A stretch of DNA of 64,000 bases. Source: Pelobates cultripes (Eukaryota; Chordata; Amphibia; Anura; Pelobatidae). Positions 21,818 through 31,297 of the stretch are shown in pieces. Numbering within the stretch: position 1 is the stretch's first letter; the number at the start of each line of letters is the position of its first letter. The notes beneath the pieces are model-generated. The model saw nothing but the letters and a program-made list of their open reading frames with translations, ran no database searches and was not told the origin of the DNA. The position numbers and the translations under genes are program-made. The stretch covers positions 365,869,841-365,933,840 of the forward strand of contig OW240912.1 in the NCBI GenBank assembly GCA_933207985.1, given 5' to 3'.

Positions 21818-23746
21818 TCAATAGTCCTCCATGACCGTGTCAGCCAATCCCACAAAGTCCCTACCTTCTCTATCACGGGACCTTTGCGCTGCTGGATAGT
21901 ACCTATCTTCCCTTACACTTCCTCTGTTCCCATTACTCCCTCTATTACCATTACTCCCTCTATTACCATTACTCCCTCTATTACCATTACTCCCTCCGGG
22001 GCCTCCTCTACCTCTCGCTCTGCCTCTAAAGTTTCCGTAACCTGCCCTGGGTAAGTCTCTCTCATACTGCTCTCTTTGCGGACACTCGTTCCTCCAATGC
22101 CCTTCTTCCTTACAGTACGCGCACTGATTCCTACTCAAAGGCTCCCTATTCCATCTACCATCGCCTCTATCTGGGCCCCGTCTATCTACGCCTGCGATCG
22201 CTACCGCTAGCATATCTGCCTTTCTACGCATCTTGCGCTCTTCCTCTTTCTTACTTTCTGCTTCCCTATTCATATATACTTTGTTCGCTACCTCCATTAG
22301 TTGGGTGATAGACATACCTGCAAACCCTTCTAATTTCTGTAGCTTGCGCTTAATATCTCCGTAAGCTTGGCTGACAAAGGCGGAGTTTACCATTCGGGAA
22401 TTATCAGCGCCTTCCGGATTAAAGGGGGTATACAAGCGGTATGCCTCCAATAATCGGTCATAAAAGACACTGGGCGCTTCATCACTTTTCTGAATCACCT
22501 CAACTGTCTTCGACATGTTAATAGCTTTCTTCCCTCCGGCTTTCATGCCAGCAATTATAGCATCTCTATAGGCTTTAAGTTGAGCCATATCTGCGCCATT
22601 TACATTCCAGTCAGGATCGGTGTTAGGGTAATGTGTTGCGGCCCATGCTGCCGGATTGGCTTGATTTAAAGCACGGGCTCTCTCCTCTAGCGCCTTAATG
22701 GCCGCTTGGTTAATCCTTGTCCTTTCCTCATTATTGAACAATGTCATTAATAACTGCTGGCAATCAGCCCATGTCGGGTTATGTGTCTGAACTATCGAGG
22801 TGAACAGATCGGTCATAGCTTGTGGTTTCTCAGTGTACGAGGAATTGTGGGTCTTCCAATTCAAGAGATCGGTAGTCGTGAACGGGACATATACAAAGAC
22901 TGGGTCAGCATGTGCCATTTGACCTGCGGCATCGATATAGGCTGACCCAGGATTCAGACGAAGAGGCATCTGGTAATGTTTTAATTGTTGGGTACCGGTC
23001 AGTTGTCGGGTTAGTATGGGGCTACGTGGAGGGGCGTCAGTTAAAGGTTCCGGTCGAGAGGTAATAGGGCATGAGGATGTGGGAACTTGATTTTGGGAAA
23101 AGTTAGTGAATAGTATACTCCGAGCCGAGCTAGAAGAAGCTTGACCGGAAGTTTGAAGTGGCGCCAAATCAGGATATTCAGATCTAATGGGGGTTGGTCC
23201 TGGTTCCGGAAGGGGAGTTTTAATACGAGGGGGGGTGGATTCTGTACTGGAGGAGGAAGCGGAAGTGGATGGGGGCAATAGGGGAAGGGGTGCAGAGCTT
23301 CCTGCATTCGCGTCACTTCCTCTTAAAGGAAAGTAAGGGGGCGGCAAAGGGATCTCGGACTCAGGGGGCGTGTCCAAAATGGGCCTAACACCAGTCCTAG
23401 TGGACAAACAAGTCCTGGCCACCATGAGGCGACATTGCTCCTCGTGGCATATCCGGATCCATTTTGGCGAGTCGTTTACGGCCTGCCCCCAACAATCAAT
23501 GTATGGAAACTGTCCGTAAAGTTCAGGCCTACCTGATACAGCCACGTGTACACGCTGTACCAGGGTTGGATCCAAACTGCCACGCGGCGGCCATGCCGCA
23601 ACCAAAGTAGGCCACTCCCTAGTGCACAAAGTGACCAAACGTACAGGAGACATTTTAACCCCAAAATCACATGTTTTGAATCCCTTTTTAAAATTTTTTA
23701 CCATACAACCTAAGGGATCCGAAATCGTTGACTCTGACGCGCCCAT
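21818..23746 (-). CDS. ERV1 Gag polyprotein (open frame)
   Basis: 642 codons, complete and open. I chose the Met at 23,746 because it begins MGAS, giving glycine 2 for myristoylation. An upstream Met at 23,800 would bury it. Matrix comes first, then a proline-rich region with the late-domain motif PPPY (LPPPYFPL). Capsid follows with LLNWKTHN and a major-homology-like EAPSVFYDRLLEAYRLYTPF. Nucleocapsid has one zinc knuckle, CAYCKEEGHWRNEC. The C terminus is RGG-like and holds four tandem SNGNRG units (about 21,935-21,995). It ends at UGA (21,818-21,820) with the protease in the same frame. Gag assembles the particle and packages RNA. Whether this copy is expressed is unknown. Confidence 0.88.
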   Translation of the reverse strand: MGASESTISDPLGCMVKNFKKGFKTCDFGVKMSPVRLVTLCTREWPTLVAAWPPRGSLDPTLVQRVHVAVSGRPELYGQFPYIDCWGQAVNDSPKWIRICHEEQCRLMVARTCLSTRTGVRPILDTPPESEIPLPPPYFPLRGSDANAGSSAPLPLLPPSTSASSSSTESTPPRIKTPLPEPGPTPIRSEYPDLAPLQTSGQASSSSARSILFTNFSQNQVPTSSCPITSRPEPLTDAPPRSPILTRQLTGTQQLKHYQMPLRLNPGSAYIDAAGQMAHADPVFVYVPFTTTDLLNWKTHNSSYTEKPQAMTDLFTSIVQTHNPTWADCQQLLMTLFNNEERTRINQAAIKALEERARALNQANPAAWAATHYPNTDPDWNVNGADMAQLKAYRDAIIAGMKAGGKKAINMSKTVEVIQKSDEAPSVFYDRLLEAYRLYTPFNPEGADNSRMVNSAFVSQAYGDIKRKLQKLEGFAGMSITQLMEVANKVYMNREAESKKEEERKMRRKADMLAVAIAGVDRRGPDRGDGRWNREPLSRNQCAYCKEEGHWRNECPQREQYERDLPRAGYGNFRGRARGRGGPGGSNGNRGSNGNRGSNGNRGSNGNRGSVREDRYYPAAQRSRDREGRDFVGLADTVMEDY

Positions 23747-25005
23747 ACTTATCAATGGAACGTCGTTGACAACGAATACTATGCACGCGTTCTTATTCAA
23801 CAGTCACACCCGTTTCCTCTGGCAACAGCACCACGCGGTACAGTTACCGAGTGAAACGTACACAATAACACAATAATCACTCAGGGAATTCCCGTACACA
23901 CACAGCTGTTACACCAGTCACTAAATAATCAATATTATGCCCTTTGGCGGAACTATACAGTCACCCACGCTATAATTCTCTATATATGAATTACCCGTCT
24001 ATAACACACCCCAGTAACATCGTCTTTTACTAGTATCGGTTACAGTACAGTTAGCATAGGTCAAAGCACAATTTAAGGTCACAATACAATTATTAGTGGT
24101 TACTGTGTTAAACATGCAATAGACGACAATGATTAGTACTTATATACAGTGTCAGTAAATATACAGGGTTATGGTACCGTGCACTATGATACAGCAACAC
24201 ACTATTAACACTCTCGCTAGACGGCTGAGCTCGCGCTATCTAACAAGATATACACTTTACTAACAATCTTTAACACATTTACAATCCCAACTAAACTATT
24301 GGCCAGTACATTGAATGGACTACCTAAAACTATATACACCCGTTTTGGTTAGCCACACTGCCCAAACACCACATATAGCGAACTAGAGGGCGAAATTTAC
24401 AAAATTGCTCTTCTAGTCTATTTACTCTATCAAAAGTCTAGTGGGTTCCAAATTTACACGCCTTCCCACTTAGCCAAGATAGGTTGAGAGCTAGCGAACC
24501 GAATTTACACAGGCGCCGCTAGTCTCCCGGTCCCTCCGACCTAGCGAACGTAATATACACCCTAGAACGCTAGTCTAGACAAGACACCGGTGTCCGGCTA
24601 GGGCTATTTACACAGGACCCCGCCTGACTAACCAGATCAAACGGTCTTACTAAAGAGCGTTCGATCGAGCGGTGCGCCTTCGCTCCTTCCCTCCGACAGA
24701 GGGGCAGATTCCATACACAGATTTAAACCCCTTTTGGGCCTACCGCACAATCGGTATACCCCTAGTGGGTCTGCCGTCTAAAACAGCAGTTGTCTTACCT
24801 CCTCGTTTCTGAACCTGAGTTCACACTCATCGACGGGACACCCCAGCACTTCTTACGTAGAGGCCGATGATCTCCTGGACAACAGACCAGTGGCGCCGAG
24901 ACGAAGGGAGGTCCACGCAGAAGTTCAGGGGTGCAGCCGTAGAGAACGTGGGCAAAGATAGACCGTCTCACGCCTCTGCCTCTCAGCTACCGTTGAACGA
25001 TGAGC
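23747..25005 (-). promoter_or_regulatory. ERV1 5' leader (packaging/untranslated region)
   Basis: About 1.26 kb between primer site and gag, long for a simple retrovirus. It has no long open frame. The half nearest the primer site (24,293-25,005) is about 98% identical to the leader of ERV2 (61,547-62,264). The gag-proximal half is only loosely similar. By position it should hold the RNA packaging signal and the env splice donor. Confidence 0.7.
24794..24801 (-). promoter_or_regulatory. Candidate env splice donor
   Basis: The minus strand reads GAGGTAAGA across 24,794-24,802, a close match to the donor consensus, in the leader upstream of gag. The same site is kept in ERV2 at about 62,053-62,060. 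A spliced env RNA from here is expected but not shown by sequence alone. Confidence 0.45.
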
Positions 25006-25023
25006 TTCCCCGCCAATGCACCA
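25006..25023 (-). promoter_or_regulatory. Primer binding site, tRNA-Gly
   Basis: Two bases inside the 5' LTR the plus strand reads ttccccgccaatgcacca. This matches the 3' end of eukaryotic tRNA-Gly (GCC/CCC type) at 17 of 18 positions. The equivalent site of ERV2 matches at all 18. Confidence 0.85.
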
Positions 25024-25025
25024 AA

Positions 25026-25465
25026 TGATACCGGAGAAACTGACGGAAGCAAAGCACAGAGGGATGGACACAGGTTTCTTCAGGAAGGAAGAGATTCTTT
25101 ATTGGATCACCGATCGGGACTCAGAGGGACTAATGTCACCAAAAATACAGCAAGTTCTGAGCCCTGAACAATAGTGCAGGCTCCCTATATAGGCATATAA
25201 CTCCTCCCATATTAAGCTCCACCCGCACATTCTCTTGACCAATCATTACAAATAAGAATAAATTCCGCTTGGACTGCATGGCTTGTCCAGCACAAATTAG
25301 AGGGGAATACTACATCTCCCAGAGTTCTTGCACATGTTCGTAATACCATTGATCAGATCTTGCCTCTTCGCAACCCCAAATTGACATATCACGCCAGCAT
25401 ATGCACGCATTATTACGTTACCGGTAACTTTATCTACTAAATTTATTTTTACCGAGATTCCACCA
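25026..25465 (-). repeat. ERV1 5' LTR with divergent U3
   Basis: The plus-strand edges are TGATACCGGAG and ...GATTCCACCA. From the U5 edge to just past the TATA box it is almost identical to the 3' LTRs. Beyond about 25,210 (U3) it differs at many positions and by several indels, and it lacks the terminal CA seen after CCAC in the other copies. The two LTRs of one provirus should start identical. Confidence 0.8.
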
Positions 25466-26710
25466 TTGTGCATAGTGTGTGTGTACAGAAACATAGCTGA
25501 TCTTATGATGCTCCAGCAATATTTGTGGGTCCAGGAGCATATATTTTGCTTGGGGCCCACCAGTTAAACAGCAGTTTACAGACATGGCGCAAAGCCAAGC
25601 ATACTATAAGTAAATTAGTTGCTTAAATCCTGGCTAATCTTAGCTTGTGTACTCCTATTATACAATTGCTGAACTCTGACTTTAATCCCCCCCGTGCTTC
25701 CCTGGGCGAACAGACCAGAAAACAAAATAGAAAGCAAAAGAAGCTAATTATATGTTCCAGTATACATTTGTGAGAGTTCAGTTGGGGCACAGAGAGCTGT
25801 GTGACAGATGGTACTATGCCCAGATTTGAGTCTTGGTCCCTTTGGTGGTCAGCTGATGCCTTGTTGGGGCTGTGTATGTACCTCCTGCGGTAATCGGTGC
25901 AGCTGGTGCGATCTCCTCGGTGTGAAGGAGCTGATGTCCCCTAGGCTATGCAGTGTTGCTGTGGGCGCTGAGTGTAGCCTGTCTTGGGCTGGGGTAGCTC
26001 TGTATGTACCTTCCTGACGCAGTCACCTCCCCTGGTCCTGTTCCCCTCTGCTTCACTCGCCTTGTCTGGGTAGGTCTTGTGCTCAGCTTCGCTGGTCCCC
26101 TCCATTTCACTGCCTTGCATGGGGGGTGCGAGTACTTGACCCTCCGCCGCTGTCCAGCTTCCGTTTTTTTGGGGCCTTGTGACTAGCCTCTGCCCCTGCC
26201 GGTTCGGGTTAGCGTCACCCTTGTGATACAGCTGTTGTTGGGGCTGCGCTGCTGTTTGTCCCCATCTGGCCTCCTGTGAGGTGCGCTGTGGTGAAGTCTG
26301 GAGTGGTTCTTCAGCCTCTGAGGCTCTCATGTGGGCTTCCAGGGACTCCCAGAAAATAGCGAAGATGCTGTTCAGCCGCATCTCCGTTTCCCGCCATGCG
26401 TCGGAGGTGTGGGAGGTTTCCGCCATATTAAAGACCGCTGGGTCTGTTGGCTTTGGGCTCCACGGAGCCGATTCTGGCCCATTGCTTTGCCAGGGAGTCA
26501 GTTGGGGGTAGACCGGGATAACCCCCACCGGTCCAGAGGGGGGGGAACGAGGGCTTGCAGCCAGATTTTGGGCATGGCATTGCAGCTGGGGAGCAGCCGT
26601 CTCCCCTGTGCCCGCCATGCTTGTAGGCCTCATTGTGAGTTGTGCTCGGTTCGTCGCTGGAGAGGTATCGTTTTCTTCCCCTCGGTGTCTACTCTCGAGT
26701 GGTAGCTTTA
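25466..26710 (-). pseudogene. L1-like short retroelement, middle part with ORF1-like frame
   Basis: A minus-strand frame from about 26,640 to 25,941 starts MRPTSMAGTGE. A later segment, RLNSIFAIFWESLEAHM, corresponds to RLEAIFNAFCRALESKL of the copy at 45,866-46,249. The rest is rich in Q, P, T and R and matches no family I know. The nucleotide sequence near gggataacccccaccggtcc is also shared by both copies. The frame is not an intact LINE ORF1 and no ORF2 (reverse transcriptase) follows. Sequence at 25,505-25,690 resembles the left flank of ERV1 (ccagca..tttgtgggt), so a repeated unit exists in the 3' part of this element. Confidence 0.55.
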
Positions 26711-26914
26711 AATTCACAATTTTATTAAGACACGGAGGCTCCTATTATGCTGCACTCTTTCTTTATTTTCCCTCAGCAGCAAAGAAAATTTTTTTTAAAA
26801 ACGTAATCAAAGTTAACAATAAACAGTCTGAGAGGAGTATCCTAGCAACAGGAACAGCCAATCGGATTCCACTCTCCAGCATAATAGGCTCTGTGAACCA
26901 ATCCAATTCCTCTT
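26711..26914. repeat. DIRS left inverted terminal repeat
   Basis: Starts aattcacaattttattaaga and runs to aatccaattcctctt. It is the reverse complement of 32,487-32,722 with few mismatches, except for about 30 bases present only on the right near the tip. Confidence 0.85.
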
Positions 26915-27821
26915 TCTTTGCTGCTCCCTCAGTTAAGTAACATCAGATCCCATGGTTTCTTAACTGTGGGATCGCTTTTTACATTTTATATTGCTGTTTA
27001 TATTGCTATTTAGTTATTTATTTATTTAATATTACTTCTTTAAATTGTTTTACTATACTACTCCTTTAAATCGCTTGTTGTAATATTATGTGTCATTGCT
27101 GACCCAGCAGCGCTTGATGGTTAAACTTTTGAGGGTTATTGAATTTTTCAACTAGTCCCCTCATAGCTTAGCATTTTTTCTGCCTGTCACTTGGCTGACT
27201 TCCTTAACCCTGAGCCGGTGAGTTTCACCGTGCTCGGGGGGTTTTCTATTTCCCAACCCCGTCCGACCGTTAATGAGGCGAGGGCGCGCGCTCCCCTCCC
27301 TGCGCCCATTCACCTCTGTCCCGCTGTTTAGATACCTGCGTTCGGGTATTTGATGCGAACGCACTCTAGGCATTGCGTTCGCACCACGAATCTACATTAA
27401 CAGTTTTTCTCGCGGTCTAATCCGCGAACGCTTTCCTCCATTGACACAGACGTTCGCCTATGCGAACGCTTCTGTCCCATCCCCGTTCGGGATTTTTCTC
27501 ACTATTTGCGGCGGCCATTTAGTGCTTTCCCGCGCTCTGCCACTAGCACTGCCCCCCACAGACCGGAACTCTGAGTTGGGAGCTAGTGCTAGTGGCGGTC
27601 GGACGGCTTTTCTCTCTCTACGGTACCTCTATTAATTCTATGAGTGAACACTTTATTATATTATATTATATTATATTGTACTGTTTTTTCCTTTCATATA
27701 TTCTGTCAAGTATTATAGATTCCCTCCTACAGGGTTACTCAACCCTCCCCTATAGCTTTTGTTGCCAACAGGTTATCATATTTCAGATTCATATATAATC
27801 CTGTCAGTCACTGTCATAACT
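26915..27821 (+). promoter_or_regulatory. DIRS 5' untranslated region
   Basis: No credible frame before the gag Met. A TTATA/ATTATA run occurs at about 27,655-27,680, followed by the gag start about 150 bases later. It presumably carries the internal promoter. No specific signal can be proved. Confidence 0.4.
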
Positions 27822-30464
27822 ATGCCTTCTGACAAGGATACCCCCTCTGGGTCTATTAACCCTGACAGGGCTGGTTTTCAGGCACCTTCAGGTGTATATG
27901 ATGATATGGCGGTTCCACCCGCTGAGCTTGATACCCCTGCTGTTATGCAGACCTTGATTGATGACACCATGTCACAGGCTATGACTAAAGCCCTCATGTC
28001 GGCCATGGGACTAATGTCTGATTCCATATCCCAGACACTTACACATGCCCTAATCCAGGCGCAAAAATCAGCGCAACCGACTTCGGCCCAGATGGTGCCT
28101 GTCACAACCCCTTTACAACCTCAGACCGGCCGCAAGGCCTTGGCAAAAATTAAACACTCCTCAATGCCACAGATGGACAGCCATGCACCTGTCACAGATG
28201 GCGCGTCTATACAACCGCGCAAAAGAGCCACTAGCCGGGCAAAATCGGCTAGATTGTGGAAAAGGGCAAGGGCCCAAGTTGATTCTGAGTCTGATCTCAG
28301 CGACATTGAGGAGGAGGCTTCTGTAGATTCGGAAGATCCATCGGATCCCGACTCAGATTGCCCGGCCGGGGACTACGGCCATTCTCAGGACTACAGTCCG
28401 CTCCAGTCAGACATGCCTGTTGTAGACCACAAGGCACAAGGGGATGTAGATATGATTGTGGATCAACACGGTGAACCCCTGTTTGATCCCGACCTATTAC
28501 GCCACCCACGGTCGGCGGAATGGTCCCCCCCAGAACATGTGGCCAAATATATAGCGTCTAGGGTACGCAAGCCTTTAGAAAAGGCGACACGGAATAAACT
28601 ACGGGCAGAATGCCCGCGCCCCACAGTCCCAGATGATGCCTGCTGCACACCTGCAGTTGACCCAAAGATTACCCAATTCTTGGGAAAGACAGGCTGGAAG
28701 CCCAACAAAGGCTTGGAGTTCGCCCTGCGCAATTGCCAAGACAAGGTCTTGGACATCCTGGGCCCAGCTACCAAAATATTCGAAGTGGTCCAAGATGACC
28801 AAGAGTTGGATCGGGCCGCCATAAATGGATGGATCCAACGGATTATTTGCCTGATTGGCAACGCCAACACAGCAATAGCCACGGAACGCCGCAAGGCGAT
28901 ACTATTGAAAATAGAACCGAAATTGGTTAATATGGCCCTGAACGAACCGGGCGCCCAAGCTAAGGGTCTCCTATTCGGAGACAATTTTGTCAAGGAATTG
29001 GGCTCCTTTGTCCATACATTTACTGCCCTAGATAAGGCGCAATCCAACATGCGCAAGGTGTTTCACCCCAAGGTTTTTGGTGGGGCCGGAAGAGCAAGGA
29101 GCCGTCTGTCCGGCTGTGTTAACAGAAGTTCTTTTAGACAGAACAGAGGCTCCTATACGGGACGAGCCAGTTTCACGGAACACCGCAACGCTCCGGCGTT
29201 CTTCCCACAGCGTGGGCGGCCATGGGTTGCCCGTGGACCACGGAATGCCCACTCCGGGCGACGACCTTACGGTAAGTCCTCTCCATTTACATTCTTCCCT
29301 ATGGGCAGTGGGGGGCAGACTCCGACATTTTTCCCACATGTGGGCTTGCATATCGTCAGATTCTTGGGTGCTAAACACCATAACAGGATATACAATAGAT
29401 TTCCTGTCCCTACCCGTGCAATTCTCCCAACCACGAGAAATGTCTTTTTCCCTAGCAGACAAGACCCTGGTCACCCAGGAAGTTTCAGACTTACACCACA
29501 AAAAGGCCATTTCAGAAATCCCAATGGCCACGGCAGGTTATGTCAGCAACCTGTTCCTGGTTGCCAAGAAAGGCGGCGGGGTCCGCCCAGTGATCAATCT
29601 GAAACAACTCAACACTTAAGTCTCTTACAACCATTTCAAAATGGAAGGAATACATTGTCTAAGAGATCTCCTCCAACCAGCGGATTGGATGGTGAAACTG
29701 GATCTCAAAGACGCTTATCTTACAGTGCCGATCGCCCGGCACCATCAGGATTTCCTGCAATTCATCTGGCAGGGCAAGAAGTGGAGGTTCACCTGTCTCC
29801 CTTTCGGGCTGTCATCGGCCCCGTGGTGCTTCACCAAACTCATGAAGCCCGTGACGGCCTTTCTTCGGAGCCGAGGAGTGCGTCTTATAATCTATCTGGA
29901 CGACATCCTCATTATGGGCCAATCCACCCAAATTGCACGGACCCATTTGAACTGGACTCAGACCCTATTACAGAACTTGGGTTTCCTCATCAATTGGGAC
30001 AAATCCATCTTGACCCCCACTCGGCACATAGAGTTCTTGGGTCTCATCGTAGACTCCACGTCTCAGACCCTACATCTACCGATGTCGAAACTGAACAATA
30101 TCAAAAAGGAAATCAAACGCTCCCTGGCAGCTCCTCAGCTGTCCCTCAAACAGTTGGCAAGGGTGATTGGCCTCCTGGCGGCCTCCATACAAGCCATCTT
30201 CCCGGGGCCGCTCCACTACCGGGCGTTACAACGCCTTCACGCTGCCAACCTGAGAGACGGGGTCGCCTACACAGATCTGATCACTCTGAACTCGGAAGCG
30301 AAGGACGTGGAACTGACATGGTGGCTCTACCATATGGAAGCCTGGAATGGTCGAGCCATTTTTGGCACCGCACCAGATCTGGTAATAGAATCAGACGCGA
30401 GTTTACACGGCTGGGGTGCTCGCTGTGGAGACATCTCTACAGGTGGCAGGTGGTCCAACAGTGA
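27822..30464 (+). CDS. DIRS ORF1 (gag-like), reading into overlap
   Basis: Start chosen at ATG 27,822 (MPSDKDTPSG), which follows the AT-rich leader. Residues 1 to about 490 look like a DIRS Gag. There is an acidic stretch (SDLSDIEEEAS), a central helical region ending LDKAQSNMRKVFHPKVFGG, then a basic Arg/Gly-rich tail (RNRGSYTGRAS and similar) likely to bind RNA. From about 29,400 on the frame only shadows reverse transcriptase on the next frame, although it stays open to 30,464. The functional protein may therefore be shorter than the 880 codons written. Overlap of gag and reverse transcriptase in different frames is normal for DIRS. Confidence 0.75.
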   Translation: MPSDKDTPSGSINPDRAGFQAPSGVYDDMAVPPAELDTPAVMQTLIDDTMSQAMTKALMSAMGLMSDSISQTLTHALIQAQKSAQPTSAQMVPVTTPLQPQTGRKALAKIKHSSMPQMDSHAPVTDGASIQPRKRATSRAKSARLWKRARAQVDSESDLSDIEEEASVDSEDPSDPDSDCPAGDYGHSQDYSPLQSDMPVVDHKAQGDVDMIVDQHGEPLFDPDLLRHPRSAEWSPPEHVAKYIASRVRKPLEKATRNKLRAECPRPTVPDDACCTPAVDPKITQFLGKTGWKPNKGLEFALRNCQDKVLDILGPATKIFEVVQDDQELDRAAINGWIQRIICLIGNANTAIATERRKAILLKIEPKLVNMALNEPGAQAKGLLFGDNFVKELGSFVHTFTALDKAQSNMRKVFHPKVFGGAGRARSRLSGCVNRSSFRQNRGSYTGRASFTEHRNAPAFFPQRGRPWVARGPRNAHSGRRPYGKSSPFTFFPMGSGGQTPTFFPHVGLHIVRFLGAKHHNRIYNRFPVPTRAILPTTRNVFFPSRQDPGHPGSFRLTPQKGHFRNPNGHGRLCQQPVPGCQERRRGPPSDQSETTQHLSLLQPFQNGRNTLSKRSPPTSGLDGETGSQRRLSYSADRPAPSGFPAIHLAGQEVEVHLSPFRAVIGPVVLHQTHEARDGLSSEPRSASYNLSGRHPHYGPIHPNCTDPFELDSDPITELGFPHQLGQIHLDPHSAHRVLGSHRRLHVSDPTSTDVETEQYQKGNQTLPGSSSAVPQTVGKGDWPPGGLHTSHLPGAAPLPGVTTPSRCQPERRGRLHRSDHSELGSEGRGTDMVALPYGSLEWSSHFWHRTRSGNRIRREFTRLGCSLWRHLYRWQVVQQ

Positions 30465-31297
30465 AGCTACACTCCACATCAATTGCCTGGAACTCCTGGC
30501 AGGATCCTTTGCGATCCGCAGTTTTTCACCGACCCTGGTACAATGCTCTATCCTTCTGAAGATGGACAATATATCGGCAGTCCGATATATCAACCATCTG
30601 GGGGGCACGAGATTTTTGGCAGTTTTGCCTGACTCAAGGCATTTCTGTGACAGCGGAGTATATTCCCGGGCTCTGCAACACCACGGCAGATTGGTATTCA
30701 CGACACCTCCGGGACGCCAGCGATTGGCAATTGGACCCCAGGGTATTCCGAACTATTCAATCAATATGGGGCCCCATGGACAAAGACCTGTTTGCCTCCC
30801 GCTTGAATGCGCAACTTCCCCGATTTTTCAGCTGGAGGCCGGACCCAGCAGCGCTAGCGACAGATGCGTTCACGCAGGATTGGTCGTCCACAAGGAATTA
30901 TGCCTTTCCACCGTTCGCACTGATTCCTCGCTGCCTCCTACAGTTACGACGACAGTCGGGAACCCTGGTGCTTGTCGCACCGTTATGGCCCTCCCAACCT
31001 TGGTTCCCTCCCCTCCTGGAGATGGCGGTGGACGTGCCTCGAATTCTCCCACACTCCATTTATTTACTGCAGGACCCAGATGGGGCCCCCCACCCCCTGG
31101 TGCAGCAGGATCTGCTACGGCTAACAGCGTGGCTAATTTCAGGGGACCTTGGGCAATCGAGGGAATTTCGGAATCGACTCTCCGCCTTCTCGAGAACGCA
31201 TGGGCACCCGGCACAAGACAGGCTTATAAGTCTTCATGGGGCAAATGGCGTGATTGGTGCCTGGAACGAGACTTGGATCCCATATCAGCTCCTGTGA
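29077..31297 (+). pseudogene. DIRS reverse transcriptase / RNase H (one stop, one frame break)
   Basis: Starts in frame 1 with GGRLRHFSHMW and SLADKTLVTQEV, then FLVAKKGGGVRPVINLKQLN, before a stop at 29,617-29,619. The frame continues with WMVKLDLKDAYLTVPI, FGLSSAPWCFTKLM and the palm IIYLDDILIMG (catalytic YLDD at 29,893-29,904). RNase H follows with VIESDASLHGWG and NCLELLA. Near 30,612, in a run of T, the frame changes by one base. The rest (EYIPGLCNTTADWYSRH, DLFASRLNAQLPRFFSW) is in frame 2 and ends at 31,297, overlapping the recombinase. The two lesions are the only ones seen, so the copy is fairly recent. Confidence 0.85.

Larger units (their letters stand above)
15397..25465 (-). mobile_element. 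ERV1, gamma/epsilon-like endogenous retrovirus
   Basis: On the minus strand the order is 5' LTR, tRNA-Gly primer site, long leader, gag, pro, pol (reverse transcriptase, RNase H, integrase), env, polypurine tract, 3' LTR. Gag and pro share a frame separated by one UGA, Gag has a PPPY motif and a single CCHC knuckle, and Env has a CX6CC transmembrane subunit. Together these point to class I (gamma/epsilon-like) retroviruses. gag is open. pro-pol and env contain several single-base frame breaks. No matching target duplication was found (left flank ggtat, right flank ttgtg). Confidence 0.85.

Noticed and set aside
25808..26940. Plus-strand frames over the L1-like element and DIRS edge
   Set aside because: Antisense to the ORF1-like frame, and some cross an element boundary.
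27759..27821. Upstream extension of the DIRS gag frame
   Set aside because: The extension is AT-rich leader. The Met at 27,822 fits the family better.
29400..30464. C-terminal half of the DIRS gag frame as a real domain
   Set aside because: It is the shifted-frame reading of reverse transcriptase and resembles no Gag domain, though the frame is open.
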